Origin: Flavobacterium sp.
Lineage (GTDB): Bacteria > Bacteroidota > Bacteroidia > Flavobacteriales > Flavobacteriaceae
Direction: 5' to 3'
DNA: 64,000 nucleotides
Assembly (NCBI GenBank): GCA_012837155.1
Contig: CP051546.1
Span: 281,474 to 345,473, forward strand
The notes under the pieces were generated by a model. It saw nothing but the letters and a program-made list of their open reading frames with translations, searched no databases and had not been told where the DNA came from. Of the stretch, positions 10,878 to 21,742 are shown piece by piece (positions within the stretch are counted from its first letter, which is position 1; every line of letters begins with the position of its first letter). The position numbers and the translations under genes were made by a program.

Positions 10878-12112
10878 TTGCATAATACACCATTTTTGAA
10901 AAAAGTACTTGTTTTTATAATTGCCTCCTTTTCGCTGTTTTCTTGTAAACAATCTGAATCCGTGAGCATCATTCCAGATGAAAAACCACGAGCCGAAATT
11001 GAACAATTCGGATTCAAATCTAATGAATTCAATATCCTAAACGACACCATTCGAAAAGGAGATACTTTTGGCAGTATCATAGAAAATCAAAACCTTGGAG
11101 GTAAAAAGTTTATGACATTATCGAAATGGTAAAGGATAGTTTCAACGTAAAAACGGTTAGAATAGGAAAAGCATTTACCTTTTTAAGATCAAAAGACCGC
11201 TATAAAAAATTAGAAGCCTTTATTTATCAACCCGACAGATCCAGTTATTATGTTATAGATTTAAGAGATTCTGTCTTGGTTTATAAAAAAACAAGACCCA
11301 TCAAAATAAAGCAAAGAACAGTCGCCGGAAAATTAGACGGATCCCTATCCGAAGCCTTGAGTAAACAAGGAGTTGATGCCGCATTATCGAATAAATTGAC
11401 AAAAATTTATGCTTGGTCAATTGACTTTTTCAAATTGCAAAAAGGCGATAAATTTGGAATTACCTTTACCGAAAGATATATCGACGACACCATTTATGAT
11501 GGAGTTGACAGCCTAAAAGCCGCTTTTTTTGAGTATAAAGGAAAATTAATTTATGCCTTCCCGTTTGCACAAAACCAAGTGTCTGGCAAACTAGATTATT
11601 ATGATGATCAAGGCAAAGCACTCAAGAATTTTTTCCTTAAAGCACCTCTTAAATTTGTAAATATCACTTCGCATTTTACCAAAAATAGGTTTCATCCGGT
11701 GCAGTTAGTATGGAAAGCGCACAAAGGGACAGATTATGCGGCACCTACTGGCACACCAATTATGACAACCGCAGCAGGAATTGTAGAACAAACGGGATAT
11801 ACCGCCGGAAACGGAAATTTTGTGAAAGTAAAACACGACAAAACATACTCGACCCAATACCTACACATGTCAAAAATAGTAGTTCGCAGAGGGCAAAGGG
11901 TGGCGCAAGGAGCCATTATAGGGAAAGTAGGAAGTACGGGACTGGCAACTGGCCCCCATGTATGTTACCGGTTTTGGAAAAACGGAGTACAAGTAGATGC
12001 CTTAAAATTAAAATTACCTAATTCACAACCTATGGATAAGAAAAATCTGCCGCGATTTATGATGCAAATCAAACCTTTGAAACAAGAATTAGATAGCGTT
12101 GCAAATTTATAA
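10878..12112 (+). CDS. M23 family peptidoglycan endopeptidase, lipoprotein (one frameshift)
   Basis: It is a LytM/M23 metallopeptidase that cleaves peptide cross-links in the wall. The N-terminus has a lipobox (FSLFSC) near residue 20, followed by a LysM-like/OapA-like region (NDTIRKGDTFGSI). The C-terminal domain has HKGTDYAAP (zinc His and Asp), TQYLHMSK and GPHVCYRFWKNG. The second zinc His of the usual HxH is Cys here. A missing A near 11109 breaks the frame. No ATG precedes the signal peptide, so TTG at 10878 is taken as the start, with moderate confidence. Confidence 0.88.
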
Positions 12113-12198
12113 TTCAATACTAAGTCATCTCTTTTTACAAACTAATACTGTAAATTTACACTACAAAAAAGACTAACTAAATTAAGAATCACATCATA

Positions 12199-13827
<1,629 letters not shown>

Positions 13828-13904
13828 AGAACAAATAACCCTTTTTCGATTACAAAATCGAATTATTTAAGGTCAAACTTTTAAACTAGAATTCAAAGAA
13901 TACT

Positions 13905-13943
13905 AAAAAAGGACATTCGCTTTTGGCGTAATGTCTTTTTTTT
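13905..13943 (+). terminator. Terminator after pgi
   Basis: AAAAAAGGACATT pairs with AATGTCTTTTTT (one G-T pair allowed) around a CGC-TTTTG-GCG loop region, followed by T residues. Confidence 0.7.
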
Positions 13944-13987
13944 ATGCTTTTTTTATTTATATTTGTTAAAATAAAAAAAATTGCTTT

Positions 13988-14410
13988 ATGTACGAAATCA
14001 TCCAAAAACTTCATTCTGGCTGGGCTTATTTAGCCTTTTTAATATTAGTAATCGCAGTTGCCAATTCGCTTATTGGATTCTTTTCCAAAAAAGAATTTAC
14101 TCAAAAAGACAGAAAAATTTCGCTATTTGGTTTAGCCGCCATTCACACCCAATTATTAATTGGTTTAATCCTTTATTTTGTTTCTCCATTGGGCTTTACT
14201 TCTTTAGGACAAATGTCGGACAAAGCCTTGCGATTGACATCATTAGAACATCCAATAATGAATATCATTGGAATTACCTTAATTACTATTGGCTGGATGA
14301 AACATAAAAAATTGACTTCTAGTGAATCAAAATTCAAGACTTTTTCTATTTATTATGGTTTGGGTCTACTCCTTATTTTAAGTAAAATTCCTTGGAGTTT
14401 ATGGTTCTAA
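13988..14410 (+). CDS. Four-helix integral membrane protein (cytochrome b-like, unproven)
   Basis: A 140-residue protein with four hydrophobic helices at about residues 12-32, 47-68, 84-104 and 115-138. Histidines sit at the helix ends (LHSGW, IHTQLL, LEHPIMN), a pattern that would suit b-type haem ligation but does not prove it. I know such proteins as conserved but uncharacterised in Flavobacteriaceae. The frame is intact and the gene lies between two terminators, so it is a single-gene unit. Confidence 0.6.
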   Translation: MYEIIQKLHSGWAYLAFLILVIAVANSLIGFFSKKEFTQKDRKISLFGLAAIHTQLLIGLILYFVSPLGFTSLGQMSDKALRLTSLEHPIMNIIGITLITIGWMKHKKLTSSESKFKTFSIYYGLGLLLILSKIPWSLWF

Positions 14411-14418
14411 AAACTATT

Positions 14419-14445
14419 AAAAAGTCCTTTTCAGGACTTTTTTTT
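14419..14445 (+). terminator. Terminator after the four-helix membrane protein
   Basis: A 10-bp stem AAAAAGTCCT / AGGACTTTTT (14419-14428 with 14433-14442) with a 4-base loop and a T tail. Confidence 0.85.
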
Positions 14446-14489
14446 ACTTGGGTATGTTTTTTGCCAAATTGAATTCAAAAATAACATAA

Positions 14490-15028
14490 ATGAAAAATAT
14501 TGTTACTCTTTTCTTTTCCATTCTAATTATTGGTTTTGCCAATGGTCAGTCTGTAACTAAGAAAAACAAAAGATTTTGCCCAAAAAAGACAGCCTGCAAA
14601 AGAACAAGTCTCTTATAATCAAGCCTGAAAAATCTTTATCGTCAAAAGACACAATCGATAAAAATAAAACCCTTCTTGTTCATCCAGAAATCATTTCGGA
14701 TACCTTATTTGTAGAAAAAGGAAAATTAAAATTCTTCAAAAAAGAGGCACATGCTTCTTATTATGCAGACAAATTTAACGGAAAAAGAACCACTAGTGGC
14801 AAAAAATTCGACAATAAGAAATATACCGCGGCACATAAGAAATTACCTTTCGGCACAAAAGTAAAAGTGACAAATCTAAGCAATGGAAAATCAGTAATCG
14901 TCGAAATTATCGACAGAGGACCATTTGTAAAATCAAGAGAAATAGACCTTTCTAAACGTGCGTATATGGAAATTGCTAGCAACAAACCAGGAGGTGTTAT
15001 GATGGTAAAAATGGAACTATTTGAATAA
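14490..15028 (+). CDS. RlpA-like double-psi beta-barrel protein (one frameshift)
   Basis: It has a signal peptide (MKNIVTLFFSILIIGFANGQ), a Lys/Ser-rich linker and a C-terminal RlpA/DPBB domain with ASYYADKFNG, TTSGKKFD, AAHKKLPFGTKVKVTNL, IIDRGPF and REIDLSKRA. RlpA proteins act on septal peptidoglycan; the conserved His and Asp of the DPBB lytic transglycosylase site appear retained (AAHKKLPFG, IIDRGPF). A T lost from a TTTT run near 14571 breaks the frame between signal and linker. No SPOR domain is present. Start ATG 14490. Confidence 0.82.
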
Positions 15029-15031
15029 AAA

Positions 15032-15502
15032 TTACAGCCATTTTGTATAAGGATGACTGCTCAAATAAGCATTATAATAACGTTTGTCATTTGTAACTTC
15101 TTCTCCAATCCATTCTGGTTTTTCAAAGGTTTCGGTTTCTGAGTCCAGTTCGACTTCGGCAATGATTAAGCCTTTATTTTCGCCATAAAACTCGTCTATT
15201 TCAAAAATGTGATTTCCTACTTTTACCTCAAAACGAATTTTTTCGATTATCCCTTTTTCACAAATCAACAATAATTTTTCGGCTTCGCCAACAGGAATCT
15301 CCTTTTCCCATTCAAAACGAGACAAACCCGATTCGTTTGCAGCTCCTTTTATGGTTAAAAATCCCTTATTCCCTTTTATTCGCACCCTGACGGTTCGTTC
15401 CGGAATAGAACTTAAATACCCTTGTACCACTCGATTTTGGACAAAAGCGGCTGCCTTAAAAGCATCGGAATTTGTGAGAAATTTTCTTTCTATTTCTATC
15501 AT
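15032..15502 (-). CDS. CYTH domain protein
   Basis: A 156-residue, single-domain protein starting MIEIERKFL, the ExExK signature of the CYTH (triphosphate tunnel metalloenzyme) fold. Later charged strands fit the same tunnel: RTVRVRIKGNKGFLTIKG, FEWEKEIP, IEKIRFEV, FEIDEFYGENKGLIIAEVEL. Such enzymes hydrolyse or cyclise triphosphates (thiamine triphosphate, inorganic triphosphate or ATP); the substrate cannot be told here. Its stop lies 3 bases from the stop of the convergent rlpA-like gene. Confidence 0.85.
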   Translation of the reverse strand: MIEIERKFLTNSDAFKAAAFVQNRVVQGYLSSIPERTVRVRIKGNKGFLTIKGAANESGLSRFEWEKEIPVGEAEKLLLICEKGIIEKIRFEVKVGNHIFEIDEFYGENKGLIIAEVELDSETETFEKPEWIGEEVTNDKRYYNAYLSSHPYTKWL

Positions 15503-15615
15503 TTTTTTGGAAATTTATCCCGCTTTTTACTTCAATATTCTACTTTTAAAGCAAAAAAAATTACTACAATCTAGGCTAGTTTAAAACCTTAAATGTATAA
15601 AATCCTTTGGTATTT

Positions 15616-15642
15616 TTGAGTAAAAGTTTTTACCTAAATTTG
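15616..15642 (+). promoter_or_regulatory. Promoter of dinB
   Basis: A -7 box TAAATTTG (15635-15642) is preceded by TTG (15616-15618) at a spacing of 16 bases, just under the usual range. The dinB ATG is only 5 bases downstream, so the transcript would be leaderless or nearly so. Confidence 0.55.
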
Positions 15643-15646
15643 TTCT

Positions 15647-16731
15647 ATGCCTGAAACGAATCCAAATAGAAAAATCATTCATATAGACATGGACGCTTTC
15701 TTTGCCTCGGTAGAGCAAATGGATAATCCAGCATTACGCGGAAAACCAATTGCTGTGGGAGGTGCCGAAAATCGTGGTGTTGTTGCTGCTGCGGCAAGTT
15801 ATGAAGCGAGGAAATTTGGCGTTCGAAGTGCAATAAGTGGCGTTTTGGCAAAAAAAAAATGTCCTAATTTGATTTTTGTAAAACCAAGGTTTGAGCGTTA
15901 CAAAGAAATCTCAGGGAAAATTCGAAAAATATTCCATGAATATACAGATTTAGTCGAGCCGCTTTCGCTTGACGAAGCTTATCTCGATGTTACAAGCAAC
16001 AAAAAAGGGAATCCAAGTGCCACTTTATTAGCCCAAGAAATAAGATTACGCATCATTAACGAAGTAGGTTTAACAGCTTCGGCGGGAATTTCAATCAATA
16101 AATTTGTAGCAAAAATAGCTAGTGATTACAACAAACCCAACGGTCAAAGACAATCAATCCTGATGAGGTTATCCCGTTCTTAGAAGAATTACCCATTCGT
16201 AAATTTTATGGTGTGGGGAAAGTGACCACCGAAAAAATGTATCAATTGGGGATTTTTACAGGGCTGGATTTAAAAAGTAAATCATTAGAATTTTTAGAAA
16301 AACATTTCGGAAAATCGGGTAATTTTTATTACAATGTGGTACGAGGCATTCATAATAGTGAGGTTAAATCGGATAGAATTACAAAATCAGTAGCGGCTGA
16401 ACATACTTTTGACATCAATTTGTCTTCCGAAGTTTTTATGATTGAACAATTGGAAATCATCGCCACCGCATTAGAAAAACGATTAAAAAATACCAATTCG
16501 CAGGAAAAAACAATTACATTAAAAATAAAATACAGCGATTTTACACAACAAACCCGAAGCAAAACCTTGCCTTATTTTATTTCAGACAAGGGGTTGATTT
16601 TAGAAACAGTTAAAGAACTTTTGTACCAAGAACGAATGAAAGACTCGGTAAGACTACTCGGGATTTCATTGAGTAATTTAAATACCGAAGAAAAAAAGAC
16701 GGTTGTCGTGCAGTTAAAATTTGATTTTTAA
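15647..16731 (+). CDS. dinB: DNA polymerase IV (one frameshift)
   Basis: A Y-family translesion polymerase. The palm motifs are clear: [17 protein letters not shown] near residue 10 and [13 protein letters not shown] near 105, followed by [20 protein letters not shown]. The helix-hairpin-helix region follows ([17 protein letters not shown]), then the little-finger domain ([25 protein letters not shown]). One A missing from a run near 16147 splits the gene; the repaired protein is about 361 residues, a normal DinB length. Confidence 0.93.
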
Positions 16732-16835
16732 CAGGAACCCCAAGAATGCAATCTTGAAATTTAAAATGATTCTTAAAGAGCATTCTAAGCAATAAATTAG
16801 TATCTTTTCAAAACCATTTATACAGTGTTTAACAA

Positions 16836-17977
16836 ATGATTAATAAGCGTCTTTTAATTAAAAACCTATTGGCTCACAACGATGAGAGTAGTTTTTATGA
16901 CAAAAAACGTCAGCTAAATTTGCATACTCGCGAAGGGAAGGCAAAATTTTTGAAGCATATTTGCGCCTTGTCTAATTCGAATCCAACGAATAATTCCTAT
17001 ATCGTTGTTGGCGTCGAAGACCGAGATAACGAGATTGTGGGAGATGATTTTTTTTGACGATAGCCGCATTCAAAATTTAGTAAATGCCTATCTCGAAAAT
17101 CCACCCAAAATTCAGTACGAAAATGTTCCTTTTCCCAACCTACCTAAGGACAAAGTCGTAGGATTAGTAACCATAAAGCCTCAAAATAAAACCTCGCATT
17201 TCAAAAAGGGAATTTATACCATTCCTATGGGGAATATTTTTGTAAGGCGAGGCAGCAATACGGTTCCTGTAGAAGAGGAAATCGAAAAAAATTTTCAAAA
17301 TACAGAAACTGTTATCGGAATTGAAAATAATTCTAGAAACAATATCGAATATACGCTCGATGGAGTGATTGATTTTATGAATTTTAGGCACAAAGATATG
17401 TCGCCAAAATACAAGGTTTTTAAAGAGCTATTTGTTATTTGCTGGGCTGGAGTTCCTAAAAAATCCCGAGACAAAACCTTTCTTTCCCGTGTGGATATTG
17501 AACTTATTAACGAACAAATTAAACTGTTTTATTCCGCTCAGGATGTGGTAACAATTACCTTTGACGAGGATTCTTTTACGATTATCGAATATGTTCCTTT
17601 GGGTTTTAAACGACAAAACAAGTTTTTATCCATTAGAAAAACAAACCATCCATTTTCACGATAATGGCTATTATAAAATTGATCGGGAAATTCTTTTTCA
17701 ACCGCCAGAATTTAATCGTAAACTGTTATTTCATATTTATAATTCGAACCTTTCTTTGCTTAATAAACTTCAAAAAGGACTTTCATTAACCCCGCGTGAG
17801 CAGAGTGATTTAGAGAATTTGCCTTCGACTTTTATGATTTGTTACCTCAACGGATTTGAAGATGCCAAGCAAAAATTAATTGATGCAAAAACACTTTTAA
17901 AACCTTTTACACAAGTATATTTGTCGTTTAAAGAAGCTTTGCGAATTTTAAGAAAAATGAAGTATGACGTGCAATGA
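16836..17977 (+). CDS. AlbA_2 (Schlafen-type) DNA-binding domain protein (two frameshifts)
   Basis: The N-terminal domain fits AlbA_2/divergent AAA-4: ESSFYDKKRQ, FLKHICALSNSN and YIVVGVEDRDNEIVGDDFFDD, then GLVTIKPQNKTSHFKKGIYTI and GNIFVRRGSNTVP. The C-terminal half is not recognisable. Breaks near 17053 and 17613 are each repaired by removing one T, so both are insertions in T runs. Total about 380 residues. AlbA_2 proteins are often annotated as ATP-binding regulators, but the function is unknown. A metallophosphatase gene follows immediately (16 bases). Confidence 0.75.
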
Positions 17978-17993
17978 AAACAAACAAAATAGA

Positions 17994-18719
17994 ATGAGAA
18001 CACTCGTTATAGGCGACATTCACGGTGGTTTGCGTGCTTTGCACCAAATTATGGAAAGAGCCAAAGTCACGCCAAAAGACACCTTGATTTTTCTAGGAGA
18101 TTATGTTGATGGCTGGAGCCAATCGCCTCAAGTTATCGATTATTTAATCGATTTGAAAATTACCCATAATTGTATTTGTCTCCTTGGCAATCACGACGAA
18201 TTATTGCTAGAATGGCTCGATAAAAGCAAAGACAATCCTTTGTGGCACAAACATGGCGGCGAGTCAACGGTTTTGGCTTATGCCAACATGAGCCTAGAAA
18301 CTATCAAAAAACATATTCATTTTTTGCATTCTTTAAAAAATCATCATCTCGACGAACAAAATCGTTTGTTCATTCACGCTGGTTTTACCAATATGAACGG
18401 CGTTGATTTTGAGTATTTTCCAAAACTGTTTTATTGGGATCGAACGCTGTGGGAAACCGCTTTGGCTTTAGACAAAAAAATGCAACCAACTGATTTGTCC
18501 TATCCAAAACGATTGACTTTGTACGAAGAAATTTATATTGGACACACGCCTGTTTCTAGAATTAACAAAACCGTTCCAGTACAAATGGCTAATGTTTGGA
18601 ATGTGGATACAAGTGCTGCCTTCAAAGGACCGCTAACCATTATGGATGTTGACACCAAGGAGTTTTGGCAAAGCGAGTCTCTACCCCATTTATACCCAAA
18701 TGAAAAAGGAAGAAATTAA
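17994..18719 (+). CDS. PPP-type metallophosphoesterase (serine/threonine or bis-nucleoside tetraphosphate phosphatase family)
   Basis: The metal-binding motifs of the calcineurin-like superfamily are complete: GDIHG near residue 8, GDYVDGW near 38, GNHDELLLEW near 66, FIHAGF near 122 and IGHTPV near 184. This domain order fits Ser/Thr phosphatases and ApaH-like enzymes. I chose ATG 17994 because MRTLVIGDIHGG is the family start; an upstream ATG (17964) overlaps the preceding gene. It is probably co-transcribed with the AlbA_2 gene. Confidence 0.88.
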   Translation: MRTLVIGDIHGGLRALHQIMERAKVTPKDTLIFLGDYVDGWSQSPQVIDYLIDLKITHNCICLLGNHDELLLEWLDKSKDNPLWHKHGGESTVLAYANMSLETIKKHIHFLHSLKNHHLDEQNRLFIHAGFTNMNGVDFEYFPKLFYWDRTLWETALALDKKMQPTDLSYPKRLTLYEEIYIGHTPVSRINKTVPVQMANVWNVDTSAAFKGPLTIMDVDTKEFWQSESLPHLYPNEKGRN

Positions 18720-18754
18720 AAAAAGCGGCAAGATTTGATTTTGCCGCTTTTTTT
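18718..18754. terminator. Bidirectional terminator
   Basis: A perfect 14-bp stem (18718-18731 with 18741-18754), core GCGGCAA/TTGCCGC, flanked by A and T runs. It separates the convergent phosphatase and aldehyde dehydrogenase genes. Confidence 0.92.
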
Positions 18755-18771
18755 GTGTCAATTTATTTCCT

Positions 18772-20325
18772 TTACAAATCAAATTTTATTCCCTGTGCCA
18801 ATGGCAGACTCGTGGTATAATTGATGGTATTGGTTTGACGACGCATATAGATTTTCCAAGCATCGGAACCCGATTCGCGTCCGCCACCAGTTTCTTTTTC
18901 GCCACCAAAAGCACCGCCAATTTCTGCGCCAGAAGTTCCAATATTTACGTTGGCAATCCCACAATCTGAACCCGCAACCGATAAGAAGCGTTCTGCTTCA
19001 CGTAAATTATTGGTCATAATTGCCGATGAAAGTCCTTGAGCAACTCCATTTTGAATTTCGATGGCATTTTCTATCGAACCTGAATATTGCAATAAGTATA
19101 AACGGGTGCAAAAGTTTCGTGTTGCACGATTTCGAAAGAGTTGTCTGCCTCTGCAATAGCTGGTTTTACATAACAACCACTTTCATATCCTTCGCCCGAA
19201 AGTACGCCGCCTTCAACAAGAAGTTTTCCCCCTTCTTGCACCACTTTTGTTAAAGCATTATTGTAAAATGCTACGGCTTGCTTATCGATTAGCGGCCCAA
19301 CATGATTGTTTTCGTCCAAAGGATTTCCTATTTTTAATTGGCCGTAAGCCGAAACAAGTGCGTCTTTTACTTTTTGATAAATGCTTTCGTGAATGATTAA
19401 ACGACGGGTTGAAGTACACCGTTGTCCTGCGGTTCCTACCGCTCCAAAAACGGCTCCTATTACGGTCATTTTTATATCGGCATCAGGAGTTACAATGATT
19501 GCATTGTTTCCGCCAAGTTCTAACAATGATTTTCCTAAACGACCAGCAACGGCTTGTGCAACTATTTTTCCCATTCGTGTAGAACCTGTTGCCGAAATTA
19601 ACGGAATGCGCTTATCACTTGTCATCCATTGTCCCACTTTATAATCTCCGTTAATCAAGCAAGAAATTCCTTCTGGAAGCTTGTTTTCCTTGATAACTTC
19701 GGCAATAATATTTTGACAGGCAATCCCACAAAGTGGTGTTTTTTCAGAAGGTTTCCAAACGCAAACATCGCCGCAAATCCATGCTAAAGCCGTGTTCCAA
19801 GCCCATACCGCAACTGGAAAATTGAATGCCGAAATGATTCCGACAATTCCCATGGGATGATATTGTTCATACATTCGGTGTCCCGGTCGCTCCGAGTGCA
19901 TCGTCAATCCGTGCAATTGACGGGAAAGCCCAACTGCAAAATCACAAATGTCAATCATTTCCTGAACTTCGCCATAGCCTTCTTGAAGCGATTTTCCCAT
20001 TTCATAAGAAACCAGTTTTCCTAAAGCTTCCTTATTTTTTCGCAGTTTATCTCCAAATTGTCTTACGATTTCGCCACGTTGTGGTGCTGGCATTAATCGG
20101 AAAGTTTTGAAAGCTTCCGTTGCAGTTTGCATTACTTTTTCGTAATCTGCTGTGGATGTTGTTTTTACTGATGCTATTAATTGTCCGTCTACTGGCGAAT
20201 AACTTTCTAGGATTTCTCCGTTTGAAAAATGGTTAGTCCCAGTTGAAGTTCCTTCGTTTATTGTTTTTACGCCAAGTTGCGCCAAAGCTTCTTTAATCCC
20301 GAATGTGTCTGTTTTTTGTTATCAT
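18772..20325 (-). CDS. Aldehyde dehydrogenase, antiquitin/piperideine-6-carboxylate type (two frameshifts)
   Basis: An ALDH superfamily enzyme of about 515 residues. It shows the NAD-binding ATGSTRMGK, the general base region [12 protein letters not shown], the nucleophile [10 protein letters not shown] and the C-terminal [19 protein letters not shown]. The tail and the text [15 protein letters not shown] resemble ALDH7/antiquitin, which oxidises alpha-aminoadipic semialdehyde in lysine breakdown; substrate is inferred. The frame breaks near 19099 (one T missing on the coding strand) and in the A run just after the likely ATG at 20325-20323. Confidence 0.85.
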
Positions 20326-20499
20326 TGTAACTTTTTTAAATACAATTGTTATATTATTTACAAATATATTATATAAAGATGAGATACAAAGTAAATGTCT
20401 GCAATTTTAGAACTTCTAGGATTATTTTTAAGTAAAAAAACAGCAAGCAAGATTTCTAGCTTTGGATAAAGTGAAACTACAAGAATAGTGCAAGATTAT

Positions 20500-21615
20500 C
20501 TATTGTACTTCTTTTATCAAATAAATATATACTGGAAAATGGTCGCTAAATCCCACTTCATTTGCAGAATGTCGCAATGGATATCCTTTGTATTGACCCG
20601 TAGTTTGTATCATAAATGATTTATTATAGATTCCAGCTTTCCAATACCGAAAAGAAGTGTAATCGTTTCGGATTAATGTTTCTGAAACCATAATTTGATC
20701 AAAAATGTCTCCTGCATCACGATAAAATAAAGTGGCATTTCCGTTTTTGTACATTTGCTCAAAAGGATTATAAACTCCAAATTTTTGCACTTCCGCCTTT
20801 TTCAATTTTGCTCCAACACCTTCTTTCACACTTTTATTGTAAGTGCCATCGTTTAAATCTCCCATACAAATAATTTTGGCTTCGGGGTTTACTTTATAAA
20901 TCGAGTCCATTATTTTGCGGTTTAATTTTCCTGCGATTTCCCGAAACGGGCTGCTTTTTTTCTCGCCTCCTGAGCGAGACGGCCAGTGATTTACTAATAT
21001 GTTAATTTCTTCCCCGTCAATAAAACCAGTAACTAAAAGAACATCTCTTGTATAAACTCGGTTATTTTTTGCTACTTCAATTTTGTCTTTATCTGCCTTG
21101 TCTTCTTCGGTTTCTTTTTCCTCTTTGATTTCGTTTGCACTTTTTTTCCTATAAATTATCAACGGAATATTTATAGAACTCGTGGGTTTAAAATACTTTT
21201 TTCGATATAATAATCCCACATCAATACCCCTTTTATCGGGAGAATCAAAATGTACGATTCCATAATCAAGAGTAACAAGGTTGGGTGTTTTTATTAAATC
21301 TTCAAGAACGCCACGGTTTTCAACTTCTGAACATCCAATAAATGTTGGCGGTTCTTTTTGTTTGTCATTTGTCCCTATTTGCACCAGGACTTTCGACAAA
21401 TTTTCTAGTTTTTGATTATACTTTTTAGAAGTCCATCGCTGCAATCCATTAGGCAACCATTCTTCATCATAATTAGTTCCTTTAATGGTGTCGAATAGAT
21501 TTTCGAAATTATAGAATGCAACGGTATGCGCCATATATTTTTTCTCCTGCGCTTCCACTCCATTGATTGAAGATGAAACAATTAAAACAACAGCAATAAG
21601 AGTACTAATTTTCAT
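20500..21615 (-). CDS. Secreted endonuclease/exonuclease/phosphatase (EEP) family protein
   Basis: A 371-residue protein with a signal peptide (about residues 1-22, ending VEAQ). The EEP catalytic residues are all visible: FYNFENLFD, GCSEVENRGVLEDL (metal Glu), VNHWPSRSGG (His), CMGDLNDG (Asp/Asn) and the final GFSDHFPVY (SDH). It should act in the periplasm or outside the cell on nucleic acid or another phosphoester. It is divergent from a TonB receptor with only 127 bases between starts, suggesting shared control. Confidence 0.88.
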   Translation of the reverse strand: MKISTLIAVVLIVSSSINGVEAQEKKYMAHTVAFYNFENLFDTIKGTNYDEEWLPNGLQRWTSKKYNQKLENLSKVLVQIGTNDKQKEPPTFIGCSEVENRGVLEDLIKTPNLVTLDYGIVHFDSPDKRGIDVGLLYRKKYFKPTSSINIPLIIYRKKSANEIKEEKETEEDKADKDKIEVAKNNRVYTRDVLLVTGFIDGEEINILVNHWPSRSGGEKKSSPFREIAGKLNRKIMDSIYKVNPEAKIICMGDLNDGTYNKSVKEGVGAKLKKAEVQKFGVYNPFEQMYKNGNATLFYRDAGDIFDQIMVSETLIRNDYTSFRYWKAGIYNKSFMIQTTGQYKGYPLRHSANEVGFSDHFPVYIYLIKEVQ

Positions 21616-21742
21616 TTTTGGACTAATTAGAATAATTATTTTAATAAGAAAATAAAACCAAATGTAATTAATAATAATTTAAAGTGTATATTCACAGTCA
21701 CTTACAAATCAATATTCGTGTCAAATTAATTAATTGATTTCT

